A DNA stretch of 64,000 nt from positions 1 through 64,000 of the forward strand of contig DAMCZI010000030.1 in the NCBI GenBank assembly GCA_032095175.1, in the 5' to 3' direction. Below, piece after piece: positions 35,195 through 45,031 of this stretch. Below the pieces are notes generated by a model, which was given only the letters and a program-made list of their open reading frames with translations, was not told the DNA's origin and ran no database searches. The translations under genes and the position numbers were made by a program. The DNA comes from DAMCZI01 sp032095175 (lineage in GTDB: Bacteria > Bacillota > Clostridia > Clostridiales > Caloramatoraceae). Within the stretch, counting starts at the first letter, position 1; every line of letters starts with the position of its first letter.

Positions 35195-36703
35195 CTATAG
35201 AGTATTTATAAATTTATCAAAGGCTTCCCGTCCTCGCTTGTCCCTTTTATAAACCCCTGCATCCTCTAATACCTTTAAAAACCTAAGTCCTACTTCCTTT
35301 TGCATTATTTCTTCAACATTTTTCTCATTTATATCTGAATAGCTATTTATTATTTCAAGGCACCATTCCTTATGCTTTAAAAGATTTTCTCTATCATTAA
35401 GCTCCTCAATTCTACTCCTATTAACAATATAATAGGATAATTCCTTAAGCTCATTTACAAGCCTTCCTGGAAGCACAGCAAGCCCTAAAACTTCAATGAG
35501 ACCTATATTTTCCTTCTTTATATGGTGGAGCTCTCTATGTGGGTGAAATATTCCATCAGGGTACTTATTGCTTGTTCTATTGTTTCTAAGAACTAAATCA
35601 AGCTGAAATCTGCCATTCTTTTTTCTTGCAATTGGAGTTACAGTGTTATGGGGAACACCCTTTGTGCTGCAGATTATATCTACCCCTTCATCAGAATAAT
35701 CCTTCCATGCCTCATATATATAATTCCCTGCAGTCACGACATCATCCTTTACACTTCCCTCAAGCCTTAACACCGACATTGGCCATTTAACCTTGCTTAA
35801 GGTTATACCATTAAAGCTCTTTATGGCATATGTCTCCTCAGTCCCCGCCTTTGCCATTGCAAACTCATGTCTTCCCCCCTGAAAATGATCATGGGAGAGG
35901 ATGGAACCTCCAACGATTGGTAGACCTGCATTAGATCCTATAAAATAGTGAGGAAACATATCAACAAAATCTAAAAGCCTTATAAAGGTGTCCTTTGATA
36001 TTTTCATTGGCTCATGCTTACCCTTTAAAACTATGCAGTGTTCATCGTAATACACATATGGCGAATACTGAAGATACCATTCTTCCCCATTAAGTTTAAC
36101 AGGTATAAGCCTCAGGTTCTGTCTTGCAGGATGGTTTATTCTTCCGCTGTACCCCTCATTTTCTCTACATAATACGCACTTAGGATATGAGCTTTGAGAG
36201 CTGTTCTTTGCAGCAGCTATATCCTTTGGATCCTTTTCAGGTTTTGAAAGATTTATAGTTATTTCAATATCTCCATATTCTGTTTTAGTCTCCCATTTCA
36301 AATCCTTTTTAATTCTATCTGTCCTTATATAGTTAGAAGCCCTGTTGATGTTATAGAAATAATCAGTAGCAAGTCTTTCATCCCTTTTATAAAGGCTGTT
36401 AAACTCTCTTATTACTTCGGAAGGTCTTGGTACAAGGCATCCCATTATCTTTGTGTCAAAAAGATCTCTACATCCAGTACTGTCATCAATCATCCCATTG
36501 TTGACAGCCCACTCTGTCATATTTTCAAGTATATCTGCAGGAGCTTCTATATCCTCCTCCACAGTGTACTCATCAATTTCCTCTAATCCAAGTACCATAG
36601 CAATGCTGTTTTTCGCAAATACCACATCTTCATTGTTAATTAAACCCTTTTTAAGGCTGTAGTTTACAAGCCTTTCAATCTCATATGAAATATTTACTAC
36701 CAT
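35195..36703 (-). CDS. galT: UDP-glucose--hexose-1-phosphate uridylyltransferase, type 2
   Basis: A 502-residue enzyme of the Firmicute GalT family 2, longer than the proteobacterial type. It swaps UMP between UDP-glucose and galactose 1-phosphate. The nucleotidyl-accepting histidine motif is SHDHFQGGRHEFAM; GRINHPARQNL and FHPHRELHHIKKENIGLIE are family segments. It lies 9 bases after galE and is followed by galM. Confidence 0.94.
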   Translation of the reverse strand: MVVNISYEIERLVNYSLKKGLINNEDVVFAKNSIAMVLGLEEIDEYTVEEDIEAPADILENMTEWAVNNGMIDDSTGCRDLFDTKIMGCLVPRPSEVIREFNSLYKRDERLATDYFYNINRASNYIRTDRIKKDLKWETKTEYGDIEITINLSKPEKDPKDIAAAKNSSQSSYPKCVLCRENEGYSGRINHPARQNLRLIPVKLNGEEWYLQYSPYVYYDEHCIVLKGKHEPMKISKDTFIRLLDFVDMFPHYFIGSNAGLPIVGGSILSHDHFQGGRHEFAMAKAGTEETYAIKSFNGITLSKVKWPMSVLRLEGSVKDDVVTAGNYIYEAWKDYSDEGVDIICSTKGVPHNTVTPIARKKNGRFQLDLVLRNNRTSNKYPDGIFHPHRELHHIKKENIGLIEVLGLAVLPGRLVNELKELSYYIVNRSRIEELNDRENLLKHKEWCLEIINSYSDINEKNVEEIMQKEVGLRFLKVLEDAGVYKRDKRGREAFDKFINTL

Positions 36704-36712
36704 ATAATCACC

Positions 36713-37702
36713 CTATTTCTTAAAACCATTAACATTATTTTTATGAAAATTCCATGCTGAGCTAATTATTTCTTCAATATTATTATGCTTTGGTACCCAC
36801 CCTAAAAGTTTCTGTGCCTTTTTACTTGATGCAATAAGCACTGCTGGATCTCCAGGACGCCTGTTTACTGTTTCTTCTGGTATTTTATGTCCTGTAACTC
36901 TTCTTGCTGCATCTATTATCTCCTTAACACTAAATCCATTTCCATTTCCAAGATTAAATACACTACTTTCATTTCCATCCATAAGCCACTTTAATGCAAG
37001 AAGGTGGGCATCTATCAAATCCTCAACATGAATGTAGTCCCTTATGCATGTTCCATCCTTCGTTGGATAGTCATCACCAAATATCATTATCTTCTCACGC
37101 TTTTCAAGGGGAACCTGGAGTACTAATGGTATTAGGTGAGTTTCAGGATTATGATCCTCCCCTATAAAACCACCTTCATGAGCTCCTGCAACATTGAAAT
37201 ATCTAAGCGGAACATATTTCACCCCGTTGGCTCTGTCAGCCCATTTCATCATCTTCTCCATCGCAAGCTTTGTCTCTCCATAGGTATTTGTTGGAGTTGT
37301 ATCACTTTCCTCAGTCAATGGAATATCCTCTGCTTCTCCATAGACTGCTGCCGAGGATGAAAAAACTATTTTTTTAACATTGTTTTTAATCATAGACTCA
37401 AGAAGAACCATAGTTCCATAAACATTGTTATTATAATACTTTATAGGAACCTCCATGCTCTCCCCAACAAGGGAATTCGCTGCGAAATGAATAACTGCAT
37501 CTATTTTATTCTCCCTAAATACTCCATTTAAAAAATCAATGTCTCTTATATCACCCTGATAAAATTTTGCCTTTGGATGTACTGCATCTCTGTGACCAGT
37601 CTGAAGATTATCAACAACGATAACCTCCTCTCCTTTTTCTGCAAGTTTGTAAACACAATGGGAGCCTATGTATCCAGCTCCACCACAAACTAAAATGCCC
37701 AT
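36713..37702 (-). CDS. galE: UDP-glucose 4-epimerase
   Basis: A 329-residue short-chain dehydrogenase-fold enzyme. NAD is bound at GGAGYIGSH; the catalytic Tyr-Lys pair is in YGETKLAMEK, with Ser-Ser before it (FSSSAAVYG). It converts UDP-galactose to UDP-glucose and closes the Leloir cycle. AGGGG precedes the ATG. A 112-bp inverted repeat lies in the 212-base gap between it and galK. Confidence 0.96.
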   Translation of the reverse strand: MGILVCGGAGYIGSHCVYKLAEKGEEVIVVDNLQTGHRDAVHPKAKFYQGDIRDIDFLNGVFRENKIDAVIHFAANSLVGESMEVPIKYYNNNVYGTMVLLESMIKNNVKKIVFSSSAAVYGEAEDIPLTEESDTTPTNTYGETKLAMEKMMKWADRANGVKYVPLRYFNVAGAHEGGFIGEDHNPETHLIPLVLQVPLEKREKIMIFGDDYPTKDGTCIRDYIHVEDLIDAHLLALKWLMDGNESSVFNLGNGNGFSVKEIIDAARRVTGHKIPEETVNRRPGDPAVLIASSKKAQKLLGWVPKHNNIEEIISSAWNFHKNNVNGFKK

Positions 37703-37741
37703 ATTAACCCCTCCATAAAATATATAATAAGTTCATATCTA

Positions 37742-37853
37742 AATATAAATCAAAAATTCTATTACATTTTGTCTTTTTAAACATCCTAAGGTCGGACCAA
37801 TACTGCAGGGCTGTTTAAAAAAACAAAATGTAAAGAATTTTACGATTTATATA
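37742..37853. repeat. Inverted repeat with 42-bp arms, family D
   Basis: Left arm 37742-37783 and right arm 37812-37853 are inverted copies, about 90 percent matching, around a 28-base GC-richer loop (CCTAAGGTCGGACC). It lies just upstream of galE. It may be a miniature element or an overlong attenuator; the T-run expected of a terminator is absent. Confidence 0.75.
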
Positions 37854-37914
37854 TACCACTTCTATGATTATTATATTCTTAACTTCAGATACCGTGTTTA
37901 TAAAAAAAGATTCC

Positions 37915-39078
37915 TTATAGTTTCCTTGCTCCATCTCCTATATTTGCAGCATAGAAGCTTGCCTCATAACCGATCTTTTCTGCATATTTTCTTCCAACAT
38001 TTCTTATAAACGCGTCTACAAAATCGTTTTTAACTATGCTTACTGTACATCCTCCAAAACCTGCCCCTGTCATCCTTGAACCTATAACGCCTTCTTGATT
38101 CCATGCAAGTTCAACTAATGTATCAAGCTCAACACCCGTCACCTCATAGTCATCCCTCAGGGATATATGTGATTCATTCATAAGCCTTCCGAACTTCTCT
38201 ATATCATCTCTTCTCAACGCCTCAACAGCCTTTAATGTTCTGATATTTTCACAAACAGCATGTTTTGCTCTTTTTCTGTTGGTCTCATCCTCTATTAGGT
38301 AGCTGTTTCTTTCAAATTCTTCTTCACAAAGCTCTCCTAGAGAGCTGATATCAAGCTTTCTTTGTAAATCCTTTAATGCAGCCTCACATTGACTTCTTCT
38401 TTCATTATACTTTGAATCGGCAAGGCCTCTTCTCTTGTTTGTATTTGATATTACAATGGATGAACCTTTAAGAGCTGCTTTTACATATTCATATTTCAAT
38501 GTATTTGTATCAAGAAGTACCGCACAATCCTTCTTACCCATTCCTATTGCAAACTGATCCATTATTCCACAATTTACCCCTATAAACTGATTTTCAGCAT
38601 CCTTAGAGAACTTAACCATATCAAGCATATCTATTCCAAATCCATAAAGCTCATTTAAAATTACTGAAGTAACAAGCTCTATTGATGCAGAGGAGGATAA
38701 GCCTGCTCCATTTGGAATGTTTCCATAAAACAAAACATCAAACCCACTTTCAATAATGTATCCAGCATTACCGAAGCTCCAAATAACACCTTTGGGATAG
38801 TTAGCCCAATCATGCTTCTTTATGTATTTTATTTCTCCAACCTTGAACTCTACTACACCCTTATCCAAAAAATTCTTTGAATACATTCTTACTACATTGT
38901 CGTTTCTTTTTCTTGCAACCCCATAGGTTCCAAAGGTTAGAGCACATGGGAAAACATGTCCTCCATTATAATCCGTATGCTCCCCTATTAAGTTGACACG
39001 TCCCGGTGCAAAGAAAACCTCTGCACCACAGTTTGAATTAAAAACAGCTTCGAAATCCTTTAATAATTCTTCCCTCAT
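37915..39078 (-). CDS. galK: Galactokinase
   Basis: A 387-residue GHMP kinase from the ATG at 39078 (GGGGTG 6 bases upstream; an earlier ATG at 39087 is less well placed). It phosphorylates galactose with ATP. Signatures: GRVNLIGEHTDYNGGHVFP, the phosphate loop GAGLSSSASIE, catalytic Asp in CGIMDQFA, and TGAGFGGCTVSI. It lies 24 bases after galR. Confidence 0.96.
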   Translation of the reverse strand: MREELLKDFEAVFNSNCGAEVFFAPGRVNLIGEHTDYNGGHVFPCALTFGTYGVARKRNDNVVRMYSKNFLDKGVVEFKVGEIKYIKKHDWANYPKGVIWSFGNAGYIIESGFDVLFYGNIPNGAGLSSSASIELVTSVILNELYGFGIDMLDMVKFSKDAENQFIGVNCGIMDQFAIGMGKKDCAVLLDTNTLKYEYVKAALKGSSIVISNTNKRRGLADSKYNERRSQCEAALKDLQRKLDISSLGELCEEEFERNSYLIEDETNRKRAKHAVCENIRTLKAVEALRRDDIEKFGRLMNESHISLRDDYEVTGVELDTLVELAWNQEGVIGSRMTGAGFGGCTVSIVKNDFVDAFIRNVGRKYAEKIGYEASFYAANIGDGARKL

Positions 39079-39101
39079 AAACAGCACCCCTAAAATAATA
39101 T

Positions 39102-40136
39102 TTATTTTATAATTGATTTGCAGCTTTCTCTAACAACAAGACTTGTATTTACAACAATCTTTATTTTAGAGTCTACTCCATTCTCTATCACATTTAAAAT
39201 CTCCTCTGCTGCTCTCTTACCAACCTCATTTATTTTTAAATCTACCGTTGTAAGCCTTGGGTAGGATATTTTAGATATAAGAGTATTGTCAAACCCTATT
39301 ATAGATATGTCATCTGGTATCCTTATGTCTAAACTATTGCAGGCACCTATTGCTCCAACTGCCATAAGCTCATTACATGTAAAAATTGCAGTTGGCCTCT
39401 CATTCATTCCAAGGAGTTCCTGGACTTTATCCTCTCCTTCTTCTACTGCGCCAATTGAATTACCGTTTTCTATTCTTATAACCTTTCTATAATCCAGTTC
39501 ATGTTTATTCAAAACATCTATATATATCTTCTCCTTTAAATCATAGGAGAAGCTTCTATCTCCTCTTATAAAGGCAATCCTTTTATGACCAAGCTTTATA
39601 AGATGCTCAAATGCTTCCTTTGTACCTGTTTCCTCATTGTAGTTCACAAAATTGAGATTACTTCTTTTTGAATCAGCGTTTACTATTATAACCGGAAGTT
39701 TTTCAGAAATCTCTTCATAAAAGCCATTATCAAGATTTTCAACTGCTGGATCTATTGCTATTATTCCATCCACCTGCATTGAAATCATCCTGTTAATAAG
39801 AACTCTCTCAGTTTCAGCATTTTCTCCCGTATTGTTCAGGGATATACTGTATCCTTTGTCCTTTACAATCCCATCAATGGCCTCAACAACCATAGGGAAA
39901 AAGAGATTTGTTAATCCTGGAACAACAACACCTATAACCTGGGTTCTTTTTATAATAAGTCCCCTTGCCATTATATTAGGCTTATACTGAAGCTTTTCAA
40001 TTGCCTTCTCTATTTTTTCTCTAGTATCCTTTTTAACAGGATAATTATTATTTAAAACTCTTGAAACAGTTGTTATGGAAACTCCAGCTTCATGTGCTAC
40101 ATCGTTTATTGTAATATTCCTTCTTCCCTCTCCCAT
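39102..40136 (-). CDS. galR: LacI family repressor of galactose genes
   Basis: A 344-residue LacI/GalR protein: HTH in residues about 8-28 (INDVAHEAGVSITTVSRVLN), hinge with the YKPNIMARGL segment, and a periplasmic-binding-protein-like sugar domain (GVVVPGLTNLFFP, AIFTCNELMAVGA, DDISIIGFDN). It is first in the gal string, so it very likely controls these genes and itself through the palindrome 43 bases upstream. The galR symbol is from context. Confidence 0.88.
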   Translation of the reverse strand: MGEGRRNITINDVAHEAGVSITTVSRVLNNNYPVKKDTREKIEKAIEKLQYKPNIMARGLIIKRTQVIGVVVPGLTNLFFPMVVEAIDGIVKDKGYSISLNNTGENAETERVLINRMISMQVDGIIAIDPAVENLDNGFYEEISEKLPVIIVNADSKRSNLNFVNYNEETGTKEAFEHLIKLGHKRIAFIRGDRSFSYDLKEKIYIDVLNKHELDYRKVIRIENGNSIGAVEEGEDKVQELLGMNERPTAIFTCNELMAVGAIGACNSLDIRIPDDISIIGFDNTLISKISYPRLTTVDLKINEVGKRAAEEILNVIENGVDSKIKIVVNTSLVVRESCKSIIK

Positions 40137-40178
40137 AATCAAATCTATGCTCCTATCATATATATGTTAAGAAATTAC

Positions 40179-40190
40179 GAAAACGTTTTC
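40179..40190. promoter_or_regulatory. LacI/GalR-type operator
   Basis: GAAAACGTTTTC is a perfect 12-bp palindrome with the central CG of LacI-family operators, 43 bases upstream of the galR start. It could serve GalR or, less likely, CcpA. Confidence 0.7.
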
Positions 40191-40234
40191 TATAACTATG
40201 ATATTACACAATTTAAAATAGTGCAATAAGCAAC

Positions 40235-40322
40235 AGTGCCAACCATATGATAAGTGGCAAGTTAGATAAACCTTGATTAGACTAGAATTATCTAACTTGC
40301 CACTTATCATATGCCTGACACT
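40235..40322. repeat. Hairpin between EIIA and galR, family B
   Basis: Arms of about 34 bp (40235-40268 with 40289-40322) include GATAAGTGGCAAGTTAGATA and its complement, ending in AGTGCC/GGCACT-like words. It lies 13 bases past the EIIA stop and may terminate that gene. Confidence 0.8.
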
Positions 40323-40334
40323 ATCACTTTAAAT

Positions 40335-40796
40335 TTATATTTCATGAAGAGTTTTTAAAAACTCCTCCTTCGTCTCTGCCTTACTCCATTTTTCTCTGAT
40401 TTTATCCTTTAACCCTAAGGATGCTATGGAAGACAAAATTTTAATATGCTTGTTGGATTCATCCTTGTTATTTTCATCATAGGGAATAGCTATTAAAAAT
40501 ATGTATTTTACTTGAGTTTCTCCATCCCCATCCCAATCAATACCTGTAGTTCTCCCAAAACATACACCCGGCTTTTTAACCGTTTTAGAAATTCCATGGG
40601 GTATTGCAAGCTCAAAGCCACAGTAAGTCGATGCAAGTCCCTCTCTATAACAAACACTTTCATTGAATTCCTTTTTATCAATTATATAACCTTCATTATA
40701 GAGTAAATCTACAAGTTCTTCTATTGCATCATTCCTATTCTTTGCATTCAAATCCAGTATAACCATTTCACTTTTAATTACATTTTTAAGCAGCAT
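40335..40796 (-). CDS. PTS EIIA domain protein, fructose/mannitol (EIIA-2) family
   Basis: A 153-residue stand-alone EIIA from the ATG at 40796, which has GGGGGTG 5 bases upstream; an upstream start at 40904 adds residues outside the family. The phosphorylated histidine is His67 in ELAIPHGISK. VKYIFLIAIPYDE and the final EEFLKTLHEI fit EIIA-2 proteins. EIIB and EIIC genes are absent nearby, so it serves a transporter elsewhere or a regulatory role. It precedes galR on the same strand, separated by a hairpin. Confidence 0.88.
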   Translation of the reverse strand: MLLKNVIKSEMVILDLNAKNRNDAIEELVDLLYNEGYIIDKKEFNESVCYREGLASTYCGFELAIPHGISKTVKKPGVCFGRTTGIDWDGDGETQVKYIFLIAIPYDENNKDESNKHIKILSSIASLGLKDKIREKWSKAETKEEFLKTLHEI

Positions 40797-40982
40797 TTCT
40801 TCACCCCCAAATATGATCGAAATCCCTAATAATAAATCATCATCATCACTTACTAAGTTTAATATTACGTGAAAATCCACATCATAAAAAAGCGTCCAAA
40901 ACACAGTTAAGAAATTAAAAATTTATCTATCCCAATCTTCTTGTCCTACTTACCATTATAGCCTTTATAGGCATATTCTTCA

Positions 40983-41014
40983 ATGTCTTACAATGTTTTA
41001 TTATTGTAAGACAT
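40983..41014. terminator. Hairpin after gerB copy
   Basis: ATGTCTTACAAT pairs perfectly with ATTGTAAGACAT around 8 bases, 21 bases past the stop of the gene at 41035. Confidence 0.7.
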
Positions 41015-41034
41015 ATTAAAAACCTTATTATGCT

Positions 41035-42126
41035 TTATCTTTTTTTCTGATATTTTTTAGGTTTTACAGCTACTAGAATTCCAATAATAGATATATAAAA
41101 CAAATTAAACAGTACAACTAAAGGAATAATATATTCTGAGGTAAACTTTCTAAGCCCTTGATTTAAAAATACAATTGTTAATACTGTATATAACGGTAAT
41201 AAATACAGCACAGCTTTTTTTCTGTTAAATCCCGTTATATCATTAAAAATAAATGTAGAAAAAAAATATTCATTGGTTATAACCTTAAACTGTATAAGGT
41301 TCCAAAATATAATGAACAAACTCTTAAAATTATTAACAATAGGCATATCTATAACCTCTCCGACAAATACATAAGGCCATATAGCTTTTGTAGTAACCTC
41401 ATTTCCTAAAACAAATATTGATATCATAACAACCCAAATATATATTATTGAAGATATCGCTGCACCAATAATTGATAATTTCTTAATGGATTTTTTCTCT
41501 TTAAAATAGGGATGGATTAGCAACACTACTTCTATATGTAAAAAAGAAAAAAGCGCTTCTTTACTTCCTCTTAAAATATCTGTAAAACTGTTTTCAAATA
41601 CTGGCATAAAATTTAGAATGCTTCCTTTACTTATAGCTGCAGCTGTTACAACAATCGTAAGTATAGTTGGAATAAACATTACTTCATTTATCTTACCTAG
41701 CACACCCAAATCAAAGTATGCAGCATATGATGCCACAATAATAATAACTATTGCTATTTTGGAAGGCTGCAGAAAACTTAAATTATAAACATAAAGAATG
41801 TATACAAGATTTCCTGTTATGAAAATAGTTAATAACATGAAGGAAAGCATAAACATAAAATTCAACATATTCCCAAAAATCTTTCCTAAATATCTTCTGC
41901 TTATCATAAGTATTGTTTCATCTGGATATTTATTTATCACATAATTTGATATAAGCAAAACATAAGCAGGATAAATCAAAGATATTATCATTGAAATCCA
42001 TGCATCCTGGTGTGCTGATTTTACTACAAGGCCTGGAAGCCTAAATATAAGAACACCAACAAGTATTCCTGGAATCAGCAGTACAAATTGAGTAGGTGTT
42101 AAATATTTCTCCTTCTCTTTGCTCAT
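41035..42126 (-). CDS. GerB family spore germination permease (extra copy 1)
   Basis: A 363-residue, roughly ten-helix spore permease family protein. It opens YLTPTQFVLLIPGILVGVLIFRLP, as do its two relatives nearby. It shares about half its residues by eye with the protein at 42260-43345 and less with that at 45021-46115. GGAGGG precedes the ATG. It has its own SigG-like upstream motif (42162-42200), so it may be transcribed alone. It probably supplies an alternative germinant-binding subunit for the adjacent GerA/GerC. Confidence 0.9.
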   Translation of the reverse strand: MSKEKEKYLTPTQFVLLIPGILVGVLIFRLPGLVVKSAHQDAWISMIISLIYPAYVLLISNYVINKYPDETILMISRRYLGKIFGNMLNFMFMLSFMLLTIFITGNLVYILYVYNLSFLQPSKIAIVIIIVASYAAYFDLGVLGKINEVMFIPTILTIVVTAAAISKGSILNFMPVFENSFTDILRGSKEALFSFLHIEVVLLIHPYFKEKKSIKKLSIIGAAISSIIYIWVVMISIFVLGNEVTTKAIWPYVFVGEVIDMPIVNNFKSLFIIFWNLIQFKVITNEYFFSTFIFNDITGFNRKKAVLYLLPLYTVLTIVFLNQGLRKFTSEYIIPLVVLFNLFYISIIGILVAVKPKKYQKKR

Positions 42127-42161
42127 TTTTTCCCTCCAGATGCATATGTACTAAATTTTAA

Positions 42162-42200
42162 ACAGATATTATATGTTCCATATAAATGATTCTATATTGC
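42162..42200 (-). promoter_or_regulatory. Candidate SigG-type promoter of gerB copy
   Basis: Minus-strand ATAGAATCATTTATATGGAA then CATATAA and ATCTGT matches the motif at 27965-28004 over about 35 bases, and lies 36-74 bases upstream of the gene. Two unlinked ger genes sharing this word suggests a common sigma factor. Confidence 0.45.
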
Positions 42201-42259
42201 TCAATCTTAAATATTTAAGGGAAATCATTCTCCTTGATACATTTATTCATTGCATATAG

Positions 42260-43345
42260 TTATACTTTTTTATTCTTCTTCTTTAATGCTATAAGTATAC
42301 CTATTAATGATACAAACAACACATTAAATATAACAGCTGCAGGTATATAGTATTTGAGTACTGAACTCCTTAGTCCTTCATTAGTAAACAATATTGATAA
42401 TCCAATATAAAATGGAAAAAAATAAATCACAACCTTTTTTCTTTTGAGTCCAGTTATATTGCTAAATGCAAATGCTGAAAAGAAATATTCGCTGGATATT
42501 ATTTTAAACTGTATCAGATTCCAGGCAACTATAAAAAGTGTCTTAAAATTACTTACTACAGGTACATTGACACTTTCATCTGCCATTACATAGGGCCATA
42601 TATTTTGAGGAACTAAGTCCACACCTAAAAAATAAATTGAAATAAAAACGACCCAAAGATAAATTAAGGCTGTTATCATTATTGCTATATAGGAAAGCTT
42701 TTTAATGGATTTAGTATCCTTAAGAAAAGGATGTATAAGCAACACTATCTCAACATTTATGTAAGCAAATAATACCTCCTTACTAGCCTTCAGAATATCT
42801 TTAAACCCCACCCCAAACACAGGCATCAAGTTTAATATACTTCCTCTAGCTAAACCAAAAAACGTAATTGCAACAAGAAAAATAGTTGGAATAAACATTA
42901 TCTCACTTATTTTGCCCTGAACCTTTAAATCATGATACGCTGCATATGATACAACTATAATAATTATTATTGCAATTTTAGCAGGTTGAACAAATGCTTG
43001 ACCATAAACATGAATAAGTGCAACAAGGTTCGCTGTTACTACAGGCGTTAAAATAAAAAAAGGGGTCATAAAAAACACATTTAATATATTTCCAAATATC
43101 TTCCCTAAATATTTTTTACTTAAGTCAAGTATCGTTTCTCTTGGGTGCTTCTTTATTATATAGTTTGATATTAATAAGATATAAAGAGGATACATAGTAC
43201 CAATTATAACTGCTATCCATGCATCCTGACGTGCCTCCTTTACAACCAGGTTAGGAAGTCTGAATATAAATACACCTATTAATATTCCCTGAATTAAAAA
43301 AACAAACTGCCAGGGGGTTAGGGAAACCTTCTCTTCATTATTCAT
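42260..43345 (-). CDS. GerB family spore germination permease (extra copy 2)
   Basis: A 361-residue membrane protein of the spore permease family, with the start SLTPWQFVFLIQGILIGVFI and the shared blocks IKKLSYIAIMITALIYLWVV and NFKTLFIVAWNLIQFK. It is divergent from the gerA-gerB-gerC operon that starts at 43541; the two starts are 195 bases apart. Spacing to the next gerB on its strand is 133 bases. Confidence 0.9.
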   Translation of the reverse strand: MNNEEKVSLTPWQFVFLIQGILIGVFIFRLPNLVVKEARQDAWIAVIIGTMYPLYILLISNYIIKKHPRETILDLSKKYLGKIFGNILNVFFMTPFFILTPVVTANLVALIHVYGQAFVQPAKIAIIIIIVVSYAAYHDLKVQGKISEIMFIPTIFLVAITFFGLARGSILNLMPVFGVGFKDILKASKEVLFAYINVEIVLLIHPFLKDTKSIKKLSYIAIMITALIYLWVVFISIYFLGVDLVPQNIWPYVMADESVNVPVVSNFKTLFIVAWNLIQFKIISSEYFFSAFAFSNITGLKRKKVVIYFFPFYIGLSILFTNEGLRSSVLKYYIPAAVIFNVLFVSLIGILIALKKKNKKV

Positions 43346-43540
43346 TTTTCATCCTCACATACTTCAAAAAATATTTCCTATAAAAACCAAACATTATAAT
43401 CAACTTACATATAAAGTATTGGCAAAAACTCTTTTTTTTATAAGGTGACAGGTATTACGATACATCTTTTTAAACATATTTATTTCTGTATTGGGAAAAA
43501 TATATAGGAGTTCATACCCTGTAGTTTGGTGGTGATGAAA

Positions 43541-45031
43541 ATGCGAAAATCTTTACTAAAGCAGAACATAGAATATATAATTGACCAAGTTGGAGACAAA
43601 AGTTCCATTACTTTAAAAGAATTCATAATTGGTAAACAGAACCGCATAGAGGCAGCATTGCTCTATACAAAATCACTTGTTAATCAAGATATAATAGACA
43701 GAGATATATTGACTCCATTAATGCTTCAAGTGGATGATCCCTTCAATGCAGATTATGAGCCTGTTGAATTTATATGCAAAAAATACATAGTAGCTGCAAA
43801 TACAACAATACATAGCGATACTCAAAATGCTATTGAAGCTGTTAAATCTGGAAATACAGTTATACTTATAGGAGATTATAAAACCTTTATAGTAGTCGAA
43901 ACTGCAGACAATATCAGCAGGAGTATATCAGAACCTCCTAACGAATCAGCCATAAAGGGAACCAGGGAGGGCTTTATAGAAAATCTGGATACAAACATAG
44001 GTATTCTTAGGAGAAATATAAAGGATAAAAACTTTTCAATTGAATACTTTACAGTTGGCAGACGAACACAAACAAAACTTGCAATTGTATATATATCTGA
44101 CATAGTGGATGATAATATTTTGCAAGAAATCAGAAAAAGAATTAATTCTGTTGATATAGGCTCAGTATTAGACAATGGAACATTTAAACAATACATAGAG
44201 GATAGTCCCTTCTCCCCTTTTCCGCAGATATATGGAACAGAAAGGCCTGATACAGTAACTTCTAATATACTGGAGGGAAGGGTTGCACTTATACTTGATA
44301 GATCTCCTTATGTCCTTACAATACCAGCAATATTTACAGAATTTTTTCAAGCAGTTGAAGATTATAACGAAAGAACATTAAATGCTTCCTTTGCAAGGCT
44401 TCTAAGATTTATGACAATCCCTATAACCATAACCCTTCCGTCCCTTTACCTTACTTTGCTGATATACAATGTTGAACTTATTCCTATTAAACTTATAAGC
44501 CCTATTATAGAGTCAAGGCAAGGAATATACCTAAGCCCATTCCTTGAAATACTATCAATGGAACTTGTAATTGAATTTCTAAGAGAAGGTGGACTAAGAC
44601 TTCCTCCAAAGGTTGCTCAAACTCTTAGTATAGTTGGTGGTATTATAATTGGCAATACTGCTGTGCAGTCCAGGGTAGTAAGCCCAACAACCCTTCTAAT
44701 AGTAGGTATAACTACTGTTTCCACCTTTCTTGTGCAAAACTACGAAATGTCTTTGAGCATTAGGAGCTTAAGGTTTCCAATGCTGGTACTGGCCAATGCA
44801 CTTGGTTTTTTAGGTATAGCTGCAGGATGGTTTTTCCTAATCACTCACCTTATGTCAATGGAGAGCTTCACAGCTGAATATTTTAAAGTTACAAACAAAG
44901 ATATGAAGGATACCCTTATTAGAGCTCCTCTATGGACAATGGATAAAAGGCCAGATGCTATTCCAAATAAGAATTCTGTAAGAATGACTAGTACTTGGAG
45001 TGGTTTCAGGAGGAAGAAGAATGATAAATAA
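43541..45031 (+). CDS. gerAA: GerA family spore germination protein, locus 2
   Basis: A 496-residue GerA, close to the usual length; ATGs at 43535 and 43541 are both possible and I chose the one with GGTGG at 8 bases. Blocks: SIKGTREGFIENLDTNIGILRR-like segment, GTERPDTVTSNILEGRVALI, SPFLEILSMELVIEFLREGG, and APLWTMDKRPDAIP. Unlike the GerA at 26123-27892 it lacks the long charged N-terminal extension. It begins the second germination receptor operon. Confidence 0.95.
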   Translation: MRKSLLKQNIEYIIDQVGDKSSITLKEFIIGKQNRIEAALLYTKSLVNQDIIDRDILTPLMLQVDDPFNADYEPVEFICKKYIVAANTTIHSDTQNAIEAVKSGNTVILIGDYKTFIVVETADNISRSISEPPNESAIKGTREGFIENLDTNIGILRRNIKDKNFSIEYFTVGRRTQTKLAIVYISDIVDDNILQEIRKRINSVDIGSVLDNGTFKQYIEDSPFSPFPQIYGTERPDTVTSNILEGRVALILDRSPYVLTIPAIFTEFFQAVEDYNERTLNASFARLLRFMTIPITITLPSLYLTLLIYNVELIPIKLISPIIESRQGIYLSPFLEILSMELVIEFLREGGLRLPPKVAQTLSIVGGIIIGNTAVQSRVVSPTTLLIVGITTVSTFLVQNYEMSLSIRSLRFPMLVLANALGFLGIAAGWFFLITHLMSMESFTAEYFKVTNKDMKDTLIRAPLWTMDKRPDAIPNKNSVRMTSTWSGFRRKKNDK

